From Elmis aenea (Eukaryota > Arthropoda > Insecta > Coleoptera > Elmidae): DNA of 64,000 nucleotides. Position 1 is the stretch's first letter. Each line of letters opens with the position of its first letter. The stretch lies in contig OX393576.1 of assembly GCA_947652605.1 (NCBI GenBank), forward strand, positions 51,560,966 to 51,624,965. Reading direction: 5' to 3'. Shown here in pieces: positions 1-28,299 of the stretch. The position numbers and the translations under genes were made by a program. The notes beneath the pieces were generated by a model. It worked only from the letters and a program-made list of their open reading frames with translations, was not told the origin of the DNA and did not search any database.

Positions 1-1540
1 ATTGTTTGCAGAAGGTAAAACAATTTTTGTAAGCATTAATCTATCAACTAAATAAAGTCACAATCTTGGACATCTTAAATATTTTTTACCAAAATATCTT
101 TAGGACAAATTAACCAAAAGTAACCAATTAACTTAAATGGAAAAAGTAAAACAAAAGCCAATAAATAATTACACTACACTTATTTTACATAGTGTTCAAA
201 ACTTTTGCCGCTGTATTTGGGTGGCTGTGAATAAAAAAACATTAAAAAAATTCAATTTATAGAATTTAATTTTCATGTATGTTAGAGTACGTTAGCAACA
301 CCCTGTGCATCATAATTAAGAGTTTAAAACAAGCCAATAGCTTGCACATTTCTACTGTTATAGAAATTTTTGTATAAGAAAATCCTGTATGTGGTTCCAA
401 TTTGGAAAAAGTCTAGTAGATAACTTTTATGTAAATTGTTATATTGCACTAGCTTACTGTGATCCGTGAATATGCTAGATTTTCTACAAAAATAACTGGA
501 TTTTATTGTTAAATTTGCTTATATAGTTATTTGATGTTGTTGTTCATGTTGCACTAGTAAATCAAAAAGTACTGAAAAATATTAGCTCAATTAGTTCATA
601 ATTCAAAACAATGGGAAAAAACTACCACAGTGCATATACATGGGTGCCAAAAAACATTTTTGGTGCTACTGGTTTATAGGGAATGGCCTTTTTTGTTAAA
701 CAAAACTTTCAAAAATATTTCAGTCTCTTACTAAACAAAAAAAGAAACATATTTTTCTGGAACAAAACCTAATGGAATCCATGTTTATATGTATTTATTT
801 ACATAATTTTTGTGTATTAGAACACCTCAATTGTTAATTACCTATAGGAACCTGAGTTGGTAAATGAATGGATATACCTACTGTTATATGGTGGATAAGT
901 ATTTAAATTTTGTTTATTGTTGAAAACTGCCTGCGTAGCACACGCAAATTTTGCCTAATTGGTGTACTTATATATTTGCATATTAATATACATGTAATTG
1001 TATGTAGGTAACTTATTTAGCTTTGTATAAATTCTAATATGTAACGATTCTATAATAAATGTGGTGTTAACATGTCCCATATATTTGTCTGTTAACGTTT
1101 TATTGATGATGTATCAGTCTCTCTGATAAAATTTTAATAGAAAACTAGAATTTTTCAAGGTTTCATAAAGAATTAAAGTATATATTTTTAACTAAAACTG
1201 CCGAAGTCTATGAAATAATGAGTCATAATATTCAATCTATGTAGCAATTTTATAATTATACACTCCCAAAATAGTCCTCAAAATATTGCAAATCGACAGC
1301 ACAACCTTAAAAATAAGTATTTCAAGCTTATAAAAGCAAGTAGCTTACTGGGTTTTGATTTGTTAAGGTATGCAATGATATAGCTTTTCATTATTGCACG
1401 TTATTCTTGCCAAAGAGCAATGCTTTAAGAAGTTTTAAAAATATTTAACAAAGTCAGGAAACATAATCTCAAATTATTAAACCTGTTTTAAGCTCGCTGA
1501 GAAATAAAAATGAGAATTAAGCAATTTTCGGTAAACTTCA
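1..1540. other. AT-rich DNA with no recognised gene
   Basis: No convincing coding signal or transposon terminus was seen. The only notable item is a 35-bp segment at 907-941 that recurs at 2796-2830 with one mismatch. Confidence 0.5.
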
Positions 1541-1876
1541 GATGGTGTACACTGTCATGGCGGCTTGGTAGATCAAGTGTACTTCGGATATTTTCGTGTC
1601 GATTATGAGTGCTAGGTTCACAAAACATTAAATGAGAAACAGGTTTCAGGTTGGTGAAAGCCTTTTTATTAGATGAAAATAACCCAAAACCTTTATTTTC
1701 ATTGGTTATTTAAAGAAAACCTTTGATCAACCTTTAACCTGACGTTCTGTTACTGACCAAATGTTTCCTACGTCACGCCAAAAGTAGGTAGTAGTGAACC
1801 TAACATTCATTTTCTACACACGAACATATCCGAAGTACACTTGATCTACCAAGCCGCCATGACGGTGTACACCATC
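1541..1876. mobile_element. MITE with roughly 60-bp inverted ends
   Basis: The left end GATGGTGTACACTGTCATGG and the complement of the right end agree for about 60 bp (cggcttggtagatcaagtgtacttcggata in each arm, with a few differences). The interior contains aacctttaacctgacgttct, also found in the middle of the GGCC-rich element near 36150. No clear target duplication was identified, so the superfamily is open. Confidence 0.75.
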
Positions 1877-1884
1877 TATAAGAT

Positions 1885-2042
1885 CTGTTCCAACAGGGCT
1901 ATTACAATCCAATAAACTATCAGGATTCTGCACACTATCGATAAAGCGTGCCATTAAAGAGTATACTGGCACGCGATATTGATACTGCGCAAACTCCTGA
2001 ATCCTGATAGTTCGGCGCACTGTCAGCAAGCGTGTTGGAACA
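1885..2042. repeat. Short nested inverted repeat
   Basis: Outer arms are tgttccaac...gttggaaca. Inside, aactatcaggattctgc near 1915 pairs with the complement ending ctgatagtt near 2012. The inner sequence recurs around 56410-56470 (aactatcaggattctgcgca ... tgatagttc), so this is a repeated small element. Confidence 0.6.
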
Positions 2043-2227
2043 AACCTGAAGTTTGCTAAAAATTATTAGTGTTGACATTAACTTGACGACTTCCTCATCA
2101 AACTTTATATTTTTTTCTGCGTTAGCTTATTCTTTAAGTAACATAGGCCTTTATTATCAAAAATTCATTTACTATTTGCAGCTTTTAGAATTCAGCTTTT
2201 TAGGAACAATAGTTATTTATGTATCAA

Positions 2228-2497
2228 GGCCGAAAAAGTACGTTTTGGCCGAGGTGCATATTACATTTTTTGTGCGATCGATTTAAAAACGAATTAAATG
2301 TTTAGTAATTTTCAAAATTTAAGGTTAGAAACTACGTGACATTCTGTCACTGACAGATGACGGCGTATGTACTGCATTACCGGCCCTCTCCTTAGCAACG
2401 GCCGTAAAAGTTACTTTTTCGGCCGTTGCTAAGGGTAACTTTATGGTTGCTAACGTGTCCGTCAAACAGCTGTTTCTAGTACGATCGCACAAAAAAG
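2228..2497. repeat. Palindrome-rich GGCC/AGCAACGGCC segment
   Basis: An outer pair ttttttgtgcgatcg (about 2266-2280) and cgatcgcacaaaaaa (2482-2496) encloses a strong hairpin, cttagcaacggccg ... cggccgttgctaag, near 2392-2434. A related ggccgaaaaagtacgttttggcc lies at 2228. This looks like a small MITE or its relic. Confidence 0.55.
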
Positions 2498-2575
2498 AGT
2501 TTTTCAGTGACTAATCAGTTTTTATACCTACAATATTTTTAAGAAATTTCTGCTTTATAGATACCTAAAAATAAG

Positions 2576-3041
2576 CACCATTACTATCTCCATAAATATT
2601 GAAAATACAAGGTTGGTTAAATGGAATAAAATGTCGCTATTAAGAAGCATATTTTAAACAAGATATTGTTATGTTTAAAAATTCCATGGCTTGCGTGATA
2701 TAACGAGAAAACTGAAGTCGATTAAAATTTTTAAACTCAAATATTTCGGCTATCACTGCTAATACACAAAATTCAAAGGAAAAAAATGTTGTATATTTTG
2801 TTTATCGTTGAAAACTGCCTGCGTAGCACATAATATGGTGATACTCAAAGTTTTCTTTATAAATTCTTAGTAGACGATGACTTAGATATAAAAAATTATT
2901 TTATTCTCTTTACAATGATATAATATTTTATAGGTTTGTTTACAAAAATAAGCGCAATAACTAAAAAAGTTGCGAAACCTAAGATAAAAATCAAGGCTGC
3001 CATGGAAAAAACAATAACTGACTTCAATTGTTTTATTTCTT
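2576..3041 (+). mobile_element. Half copy of the palindromic element seen at 48347-49933
   Basis: Long stretches match the left arm of the 48.3-kb element, for example gaaaatacaaggttggttaaatgg, ccatggcttgcgtgatataacg and ctctttacaatgatataatattttat. The outer CAGGGTG terminus and the second arm are absent, so it is a truncated copy. The 35-bp repeat shared with 907-941 lies within it at 2796-2830. Confidence 0.8.
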
Positions 3042-3586
3042 CAGGTTTTCTAATTCGCTGAAGAATATTGAATCACCAAAAATTTTAATTTTATCTACTG
3101 GCATAGGTATCAAAACATTGGATGATTTTCTTGGCTGTTCTGCGTAGCGATTAGATTCGGTAAGTAACAAATTTACCAAGTCATTGTCAAAAATATTTAC
3201 GAAAGTATACAAAGTAACACTGCTACTGGATGGGATAAAATACCCTTCTTACTCTTGTGCCGAGCGTTATCGCAATATAAAAAGCCACAGATATATGATT
3301 TTTAATTGTTAGTGAACAGGCAAAAAATAATATTGCCCGTTAACTATTCAGACCTAAAATATTTGAAATGAAGAATGAAACATAGAACTAACGTTGCCCG
3401 AAAAGTAAACGGGCTCGAAACATTGGAATGAAAACGTCGAACGTGACGTACTCGGAGCTGTTACATTCGATAGAACAGAAAACGGTGGTTCCCGTGACGT
3501 TCACGGACCTGTGCATTAAGCGGTTAATAAATAAATCAATTAAAAAGTTCATTCTTTAGCCATAGCAAACTTAAAAGTTTCATATA

Positions 3587-3735
3587 CAGGGTGTCCCACA
3601 TTCAAGGCTCAACACAAGGATTTCACTTATCTTAAGAGATATGAAGTCAGTTAAACTGGGGCAAAGTTGCATCATTTGGTACTAAATTTCAAATCAACAA
3701 AGCAGTGTAACTGTATATGGAAATTGGATTTAAAA
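3587..3735 (+). mobile_element. One-sided CAGGGTG-type transposon terminus
   Basis: A TA dinucleotide is followed by CAGGGTGTCCCACATTC, the end type shared by several palindromic elements in this window. No partner terminus was found nearby, so this is a truncated relic. 3042-3580 holds nothing recognised. Confidence 0.55.
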
Positions 3736-4730
3736 AAACAACACATTTAAGTTCATTAATTTTCCAATTGCATGTTTCTTTGTTATTACAGTTTATCCTC
3801 ATCTAGGTAAGTTCATATAGGAGATAGTCACTGAAATTGAATTGTTAAATATTTATTATTTAGCAAAATTGTCTTATGAACAAAAAAATAATACAATAAA
3901 TGTTCGTGTTTAGTACTTTTTATTAAAAAATAAAACGATAAAATTCTATAGGAAGGTACAAACAAAATACCATTAAATAATACACAAATATAATACACTA
4001 ATAATTAATAACTTACAAATAAATAATATTGTCGACTCCATAGGTATTGGCATCACTTTGCTTTCAGTGATGTAATTTTGCACTACACGTTTATATCACA
4101 AATGTTGGCAACAATGTATGTTTTATATATGTATATATGTAGGTTTGTAAGGGGGACAACACAATGTACTACTATTATGTTCGCACAATAATATTCTGCA
4201 GTTTCTGTCAGCATTAAAATACAATACAAATACATTAAACATACCAAATAATACTGAGTGTAAAAATTAAAATTTTTAATTAATAATTAATAGCAGGGAC
4301 AGATTTAATTCAATAATTTAACTTTATAGAATTTCTTTTTTCCCACTACCAAATTAATGTAAAATATCATTTGTTTATCACAACGAATATTCTACAGATT
4401 TCAATAAAAAGTTGTAGTGTGTGCTCTTAGATCTGCCCCCAAACAAAAAAAAAAGATTATAAACAAAACTAACAGATTGGTGTACTGCAGAACAATTGTT
4501 TACATTAAATATTTAACCTGAGATGTTCACTTTTAACGGGTACGATAATTTGCAGATTATTATCATTTTGAAGCCATAATACATTAATAAGTAAAAAAAA
4601 GCGTTACATAATATTCACAATTTTCAGTACGTCTACACAATTCTGTACTATCCTTCAGTTGTGTATTTATGAGAGAGATGAATGTACCCTATACAAAATG
4701 AACTTTTTATTGGTAAAGCTGTTATGTGGG
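3736..4730 (-). other. Probable 3' UTR and downstream flank of the EEIG1-family gene
   Basis: This AT-rich stretch follows the stop codon. Read on the minus strand, AATAAA-type signals occur about 20 bp after the stop (complement of tttatt near 4706) and near 3920, where several lie close together. The distal cluster is the likelier polyadenylation site, but nothing in the sequence decides it. No other gene is seen. Confidence 0.4.
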
Positions 4731-20719
<15,989 letters not shown>

Positions 20720-20720
<1 letters not shown>

Positions 20721-21110
20721 AAAAGAATGCGTACAAACGACTGAAAATCAAAATTAATGAATGGGAGTTTGATCAAATGAACTGATGAATGAGGAAGAGT
20801 AAAGAATTCAAAAATGGATAAATGCATAAACGAACAAAGAAACGAATGATTGAAAAAAGGAGCGAACATATGAATGAACTTACGAACAGAGAATGAATGA
20901 AGGAACGAATAAGTTAATGAAGAATGAATGACTGTGTGGATGAATGTACGAACGAACTAACGAACAATCGAAGTATGAAAAATGAATGAATGAATGAAAA
21001 AACGTATGCGTAAATTACGCGAGAATGAACAAACCATAGAATGAATGAACGAAGGAATACTCGAGTGAACGAACGATCCAACGATTAAGCGGACGAGGGA
21101 ACGTATGTAT
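20720..21110 (+). repeat. Degenerate tetranucleotide (GAAT/GAAC) tract, left part
   Basis: Hundreds of bases of irregular gaatgaatgaacgaac-type repeats. The same pattern resumes at about 22622-22735 on the other side of the 21144-22616 palindrome, indicating a single tract split by that insertion. Confidence 0.8.
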
Positions 21111-21143
21111 TAACGGTCGTTCCATATAGAATGAAATAATTGA

Positions 21144-22616
21144 TATACACTGTGTCCAAGAGAAGAATGCACAGCATGGGGATCTCGCGTATTATAAGAG
21201 ATACAGGTTTGTTTAAAAGATGAATTATCCCTTAGTATGAAAGAAGCCACAATCGAATTTTAAAAGTACAAAATTCCTCATGCTTCAGATGTTTTAGCAA
21301 AAAATATGAAAATGTCGAATTTATTTATTCTCTCATAACTTTTTTGTCTTAATCATCAGAACAATTTTATTCGTACCTTCCAAAGATACTTTTTTATGTA
21401 GAATGTGACCATTATTTTAGATTTTTTTTTAACCTATCATTTTCGAGATATTACCTCTAATTTCATTTTTTCTTATGGGTCGCGAAGTTGGCTATGGAGT
21501 AGTTAAATGTGCTTTTTTTTTTTTAAATGAGATATTACTTGCTACATCAATTTTTATAAATAAGTCACAAAATAACGAAAAATCGTGTTTTACCCATCAA
21601 TTATCAAGCTATCTATGAAAATAAAAACAAAAAACAACTAATTAAATATCAAATGACAGTTACCAATTGTTTGCGGTATCATTTATTAGAACTTTATAGT
21701 ATTGTTGCATAATTCGATAGTTTTTGTAGTAATTGTTATAATGATGGCTACATTTAAATAGCGAAAAATTTGACATGTTGAGATGCTATATTCTTTACCA
21801 TAAAACCTGTGTAGAAACTGAGCGAATATTGTTAGAAATATATCCCGGGAGTAGGCAACAGTAATTACAGAAATTTGGAAATAAATTTAAAAGAAGTTTT
21901 TTTTTAACCAACCAAAAATCCAAAACAAATCATTGAAGAAGTACAATTATCAGTTTTTACACAGTTTCTATGGCAAAGAATGTAGTATTTCAACATAAAA
22001 TTTTGTTAATTAGTTGTAAATGTGCCCATAATTACGTGATAACAAATTTGCTACAAAGACTATCGAATTACACAACAATACTATAAAATTCTAATAAATG
22101 CTACCACACAAATAGTAACTATCATTTGATATTTAATTAGTTGTTTTTTGTTTTTATCTTCATAGATAGCTTGATAAGTGAAGGGTATTTATCCGAATAG
22201 ATATAGCAAGTAATATCTCATTTAAAACTTAAAAGTGAGAAAAAAAGCATATTTAACTATTCCATAGCCAGCTTCGCGGTCTATAAGAAAAACGAGGGTA
22301 ATATCTCAAAAATGAAAAATGATAAAAAAAATCTAAAATAATAAATACATTCTCCATTAAAAAGTACCTTTAGCAAGTACTAACTAATAAAATTGATCCA
22401 ATGAATAAAATAATAAAAGTTGTGAGAGAAAAAAGGAATTCAACATTTTCATATTTTTTGCTATAACATCTGAAGTACGAGAAATTTTGTACTTTTAAAA
22501 ATTGATTGTAGCTCCTCTCACACTTGGGAATAATATATCTAATTTAAACAAACCTCTATCTCTTATAATGAGCGAGATCCCTATACTGTGCATTCTTATC
22601 TTGGGCACAGTGTATA
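21144..22616. mobile_element. 1473-bp palindromic element inserted in a tetranucleotide tract
   Basis: Ends TATACACTGTGTCCAAGA and the complement TATACACTGTGCCCAAGA lead into arms sharing gaatgcacag, ggatctcgc, ttataagagata and gatgaattat, nearly perfect to the centre near 21880. The terminal TATA makes the duplication ambiguous (TA or TATA). Parts of the arm (cagtatggggatctcgct, tataagagatacag) recur in the small element at 24575-24884. No ORF. Confidence 0.85.
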
Positions 22617-22621
22617 GAGAT

Positions 22622-22735
22622 ACCAATAGATGATTAAACGAATGAAGAAACAACTGCATGGTTTAATGAATTAATGGATGGATGAATTAAGAAACAAATG
22701 AATAAAGTAATAAATTAATTGATTAACGAAAGGAT
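22622..22735 (+). repeat. Degenerate tetranucleotide tract, right part
   Basis: Irregular gaatgaag/gatgaatt repeats that continue the tract at 20720-21110 beyond the inserted palindrome. Confidence 0.65.
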
Positions 22736-22879
22736 TACTGAATTATTTTTAAAATTATTTTAAATTTTGCCTGAATGATCAATTTTTATTTTTATTAATG
22801 TAATAACATATCACTATACAACTGACCCCGCTGTTGCAACGTATTTAATTGGTATAAAAACAAAAGTAGTAAGGTACAG

Positions 22880-23345
22880 ACATATCGTAAAGTGTTTAAG
22901 CCCATTTTAACAAATGGTTGCGAATCATTGTCAACGACCTAAAAGCAACAGTCGTATAAAAATGAAGTTTTCGAGAAAAATTAAAGGTGAAACGCTTAGG
23001 GACAAAATTAGAAATGAAACCTATAGAGAAAACCTAAAATACAAGCAATAGAACAAAACATCCAAGAGGCACAACTAAGATGGCTAGGTCATGTATACAG
23101 AATGGGAGAAGATAGGCTGTCCAGGAAAGCAAATGAAGCGCGAACGGGAGGAAAAAATCGAAAAGAAAGACCAAGGAAAACTTGGAAGAGGGAGGTGATA
23201 GAATGCCACAGAAGGATTGAGTGGAGTAAGGTTAGAGAACTAACAAGAGATAGAAAAAGATGGAGGGAAGCATACAAAAGGAGGCCACATACATAAAAAG
23301 AAACAAAAGTCCTACACCTAACGGTGGAGAAGCGTAAGAATAAGA
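22880..23345 (+). pseudogene. LINE (RTE-like) ORF2 C-terminus
   Basis: From about 23027 an open frame reads IQAIEQNIQEAQLRWLGHVY, then RMGEDRLSRKANEAR, RPRKTWKREV and RDRKRWREAYK to a stop at 23296; earlier bases keep KIRNET in another frame. The RWLGHVYRM and RPRKTW motifs are the standard end of RTE-like LINE proteins. A short 3' UTR with gtcctacacctaacggtgga and a simple aag-rich tail follows, so the true 3' end of the element is present. Confidence 0.8.
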
Positions 23346-24574
23346 AGAAAAAGAAAAATAAGTAAGTCCAAACTACTTCTTATTCACTTGCAAGCACACA
23401 GACAAAAAACAAAATAAAAAGCAAAACATCCCCACTAAATATTTAGTGATACATTACGTAACAACTATAACAATAAAATCAATACCAAAGTAACGATGTA
23501 CTTTATAAAGACATCCATTATTGCAATGGCCACAATAAACACTTACGGCGAATAACAATCAATCAAACAATGAAATAACAGGAACCAGCAAAGTAGCGAT
23601 TACTCTTCGACGATAAAAGCGTATAATTTACGTGTATACATGCACTCATTCATCAATAAATGCAGTCACCACCCTCCAACACAAACATCAATTTTTGATA
23701 CGATCATCCATTAAAATAATTTCGTTTCGAATGTTTGCTCCAACAAGTTCTAAACAACGAATCTATTTGTTTAAAAAGCAAGATTGAATATCATAAACAA
23801 GACTATTATTCATTATTGTTGGTAATTGAAATGTCTAGTACAAAATCGATTATTCGGTGTTTCATTACGATTATTCACTAGAAGAGTATAAACAAAACAC
23901 CATAAAGGTAATAAACAACTTTTAAAACCTACTTCCAAAATTTAAACTTTTTAAGTTATAATTTTATGTTACATTACTTTAACCCGATTATAGAATCAGA
24001 AAACTTTATTGAAATTTTCTACGTATAAATATAAAAATAACTAAACTGAATACAATAACAAATCAATAAGACTGATTTTTTTAAAACACTAGTTAAAAAA
24101 GAAAACTGGATTCTTCATTACCAGGGCACTGGTCTCTTTCAGTACTTCTTGCTTGAATTTTTAAAGGTTTTATTTGTTATAAAACTAATTTAAAAAGTCC
24201 TTTAGAGTCATGAGTTACATTCTACAAAAACGTGATGTATAAAAAGTTGGTGTGAATCATGTTGTTCTAGACTTTTTTGACATGCAGCTAGTTCTGTGAC
24301 GATAAAGTTGTTACTGTTGGCATTGAGTTACTGAAAAACTGTTTACTTCGATAGATTATTATTGTAGGATTATGTTTTCCTTCCAGGAAAATACGTTTGC
24401 GAAGTTTTACGTAACTTTTTTAAAGAATTGCAAGGAAAACAATGAGATATACGATAGGGCTTAAATTGTCGTATTAAATTATGGTTTACGATATTTTAGA
24501 TTATATTTAAGTTATATCTACTTATACAAGTGCAATCAGTAATATATTTCCAAGTGCTTCTTATTTAGTTTATA
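23346..24574. other. AT-rich DNA, nothing recognised
   Basis: No ORF with family similarity and no transposon terminus was seen before the small element at 24575. Confidence 0.5.
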
Positions 24575-24884
24575 CAGGGTGGACCAATGATATGGGCAAT
24601 TGTAACTTTTAAATATTTATTATTTATACAGGGACTCCCAGATAACATTTCCAGTATGGGGATCTCGCTTACTATAAGAGATACAGATTTGCTTAAATTA
24701 GATGAATTATTCCCAAGTATGAGAGGAGCGACAACCAAGATATGGAGTGTCCAAAACTCGAGATTTTTTTTAACATAAAAGAAAATGCTAGTGTGTATAT
24801 TTCTTACTTTACTTAAAATAACATCACCTCAGACATATATGTTAATGTATATTTCAAAATCGTCCGATTCGTTGGACCACCTTG
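24575..24884. mobile_element. 310-bp CAGGGTGG-type MITE
   Basis: TA-flanked ends CAGGGTGGACCAA and TTGGACCACCTTG. The interior carries part of an arm of the 21144-22616 palindrome (ggggatctcgct ... ataagagatacag), so it appears to be a composite. Confidence 0.7.
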
Positions 24885-27560
24885 TATAAGCAAAGCACGT
24901 ATAACACCATGTATCCCATTAGGTTTGAGTAATCTTTCTAGTAAATAAACTATACAATCTAGGTTGGTATTACGTCGGATTATACCGTTTATAAACCATC
25001 TATAAATTATAATCGCAACTAAGTTGCATAACAAGGGCTTGTTCCATAAACTCCATAACATTTAATCGATAATTGTTATAAACGCAGGTATAGATGCAAT
25101 TTAATAAGCAAGTTTCACTTGCGGTTAAAATTATATTGCCCATATTTCATGGACTATCGTTTACTCCGGCACCTTTATTTCTTTTCCCATTTCAAAATAA
25201 ATTACAAAACCGTTTTTAATTTCTATGATTGGTACCAACACCCAAACAAGCACACACTAGAAGAATAAGACTCAAGTTTCTTTGAAATACTTTTTCCAGG
25301 CAATTATTTAATTTCTACATTTTTACGACTACATTTACATAAGCCTAAAGGGTTATTTGTTAAATCTTTGTTCTAGCGCACACTATTTGACAAGGCAAAG
25401 CAAGCGTGCTTGGAAAAATAAATAATTAATTGACAAATCGAAAAGGAGTCGATATCTAAACAGCTCACTTATTCTAGGAAAGTTGTATCATTACCTGAAT
25501 AAACTATCGATTGAAAAGCGGTAGTGAAAGAAAGTATCTTTTTCAGGAATTTGGAATTTACAAGTTATGTCAGTTACATTTTCCGTAAAAATCTAATTTC
25601 CACAAAACTAAATTATCAACAATAAACATGTAAAATTACGGATCGAGAAATATAAAACTAAAAAGTAAGACTGATAATAATCTTCGCTTTAAAAAAACGG
25701 ATTGACAATTTAATAAGGAAACGCAAAATTACGGAGTATTGGTTTAACAGGTAAATGGTAAATATTTTATGAGACAAAACACCAGAACAAAAGACTAAAA
25801 AGAAATTTATTTTGTCTAAAAACAAATGATTGAAAAGGCTAAAACAAAATTTAGACAATCGAATAATTTTTAATCCTAAAATTTGAATACAACACATTCG
25901 CCTAAATATTTTAATTATTTTGAGAACTGGCTATTTATTTCAATAAAAAAAGAATAACAGTTAACCAAATGCGAACTCGTATAAAAATAGAATACATTTC
26001 AAACACTCATTTAACGGATTTTGTTGAAATCAAGATCTGAATCAACTAAAACTAGAGACTGCAATTTGAGTGGTTCATGGTTTTTATTTGGCCAAGAGTT
26101 ATGTAGTGGTCGATTCTATCGCGTTACACAAGAATGAATGCAATTTTGATTGGTGATATATTGCGCAAAATTAATCACCAAGATATTATCTTAAACATTT
26201 CGTACATTTCAGATATTCTATTAGAAAACGAGTTGGATCTCGGTATTCCGCGAATTTCTCGATTATGAATCGTAGTAAGAATTTTGGCGATCACGTCTGT
26301 GGCAATGTGATTATTTTCACATGTTTCCAATACACAAAAAGCTAATTAATTGGACCTGATTAATTTATTATATTTTTAGGGTTCCTATTACTGTATTAAT
26401 ATCCGATAATAACATTTATTCAGCACAAAAATTACACTGTTCCTTCTCCGAGAATTAAAATTTGTACGACCATTCGATTGACTTTTGTCAAAGTCCTTTA
26501 CAGTATAATATAAAGTTGAGATGTACACCTCTGAATAATATATACAAAATAGCCCTAGTTATTCAAAATTATTTCGGTTAAATTAATTACAAGATTTTCC
26601 CATCATAAATGTATTATTGAAAATGCAGTATCTAACAATAAGTGGAAAATCATTTTCCCGGTAATTCGATTATTATAATAATGACCGTTTTATCGATTAA
26701 CCGTTAACAAGTCATGCATTGTTAAATGGAATGTAATTTAAATCTTTATCGATAACAAGAAAATTTGCAACAAAATAACTCAACAGATTAAAGTTAGCAT
26801 TGTTTCCGCTTGCACACTTTCGTAGTACCTAAAGGAATACTTCAAACACTGTATAATTGTAATTCTGAGTGCTCTTGTTCCTAGCTAAATGCTCTTAATT
26901 CCATTTTGCAGAATCTAAAATTTATATAAAGCTTTTGAATCAACTTAATGCAACAAGTTTTTCCAGTGCCCTTTGAAAACGAACTCTTGGAACCTGAAAT
27001 AACGCTAAATAAACTAGAAATACAGTAGAAGGTTTGAGAAAGACAGTTTCCACAGACATTTATACATGTCCTTTCTCTAAATTGCGGTCCATGTGAAACA
27101 TCCAAAGGACTTAAACTAAATTCTATGAATAAAGTCCCAGAACGACAACTTCGACACTGGCGGCATGAATAAAATTTTCAAGCGAGGTTGGCTCAACAAA
27201 AGCAATCTAAACTCGGACAAGGTAAACTTTTATTTATCAAAAGCAAAGGAAAGTTACGAATATCTACGTAAAAAGGAAATAAATGTCATAAACTTGGATG
27301 TGTTAAACTCAATGATTATCTAGTCTGTTTTCTTTTTACGTTAGTAACTTTTACCTCCCTTTCTCAGCTACAGATAGGTAGATAAATTTTTAAGAAACCA
27401 ACTTCACGAAAAGTAAAAAGATTTTGAACTAGCCCTGAGTAACATAAAAAAATATTTTTTTGGATCCAATGGCATCCTAAACGCTTCAGGTAAACGTTTG
27501 TTTTGAAAGTGTCGTCATGGAGGGGAATGAAAAAAAATCGCATTGAGCAATAGCGTCACA
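24885..27560. other. AT-rich DNA, nothing recognised
   Basis: About 2.7 kb with no supported gene. A minus-strand ORF near 26900-27105 has no recognisable motif and is treated as chance. Confidence 0.5.
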
Positions 27561-27579
27561 GAAGGCAATATATAACATT

Positions 27580-27845
27580 TTTAAGTTATATTAAAAATAA
27601 CAAAATAAGTGATTTATAAAACCGGCAATCGGTAAATACAACTGCGTACGATGGAAGATAGACCGAGAAGTAGACGTCCACGAGCTCCAGAAATGATTAA
27701 AAACTGTTCCGAGGATGAATTCGGGAAATCCGTCTCGAAAAAAAAATCATGGCTAAAAAATAATTACTTGACAGGAAGTAATGTTCCTAGTGGTAAAAAA
27801 AGCTTTTCTCCGAGTAACAAGATTTATTCGCATTTAAGAAATTGA
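27580..27845 (+). pseudogene. Possible Tc1-like helix-turn-helix remnant
   Basis: The plus frame reads VIYKTGNR, a stop, then MEDRPRSRRPRAPEM. This resembles the linker between the two DNA-binding helices of Tc1/mariner transposases (YKTG...VEDRPRSGRPR). The rest of the transposase is not seen, so it would be a short relic. Chance similarity is possible. Confidence 0.4.
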
Positions 27846-27936
27846 TCGAAAATTAGCAATTCTACATTTTAATTCCAGTTGATTTTTGTTTCATGCCTAA
27901 CCCATCCGGCATCTAATGATTATTATTATTTTTAAA

Positions 27937-28257
27937 TCACACTGGCAGACAGCTACAAAATGGAGAAAAATCGAGTACCAAACGTTTTAGTTGGATCACG
28001 GAGTTACAATGCTTCTTGGCATTGGCCACTTCTTGAAAGTGTCTAAGTACATCGATGGAAGCAATGGCAGGCATTGATTCTTTTATTTGGTCTAACAGGA
28101 AACGAACAATGTTTTTATCGGAACAAGGGGTCGCATTATCCCTCGTCGCTAAGCAACGGGCATCGCCACCACTAACCCTTAATACAAGCACTATTTGCAC
28201 AACTATCGCACGACCACACCACGAACATGTAACAATACATTTCCTAGTTAACAACAA
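27937..28257 (-). CDS. Unidentified ORF, possible exon
   Basis: An open frame of about 106 codons in a patch with higher GC and CpG than its surroundings. The more protein-like half reads KNIVRFLLDQIKESMPAIAS and VLRHFQEVANAKKHCNSVIQ with LKRLVLDFSPF. I do not recognise a family. There is no good upstream ATG; a GT (gtagct) follows SPF, so it could be an exon, but its phase does not fit the EEIG1-family exon at 19684. It may equally be a relic of an unknown repeat or chance. Confidence 0.3.
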   Translation of the reverse strand: MLLTRKCIVTCSWCGRAIVVQIVLVLRVSGGDARCLATRDNATPCSDKNIVRFLLDQIKESMPAIASIDVLRHFQEVANAKKHCNSVIQLKRLVLDFSPFCSCLPV

Positions 28258-28299
28258 TTACTTGGACCGCTTCCACAATTAATTTCGATTAATTCGCGC

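Noticed and set aside
26881..27105. 74-codon Cys-rich minus-strand ORF
   Set aside because: No signal peptide, regular cysteine spacing or splice context that I can support; treated as chance.
28055..28282. 75-codon plus-strand ORF
   Set aside because: Opposite strand of the unidentified 27937-28257 frame, with less protein-like composition; no evidence for either strand beyond openness.
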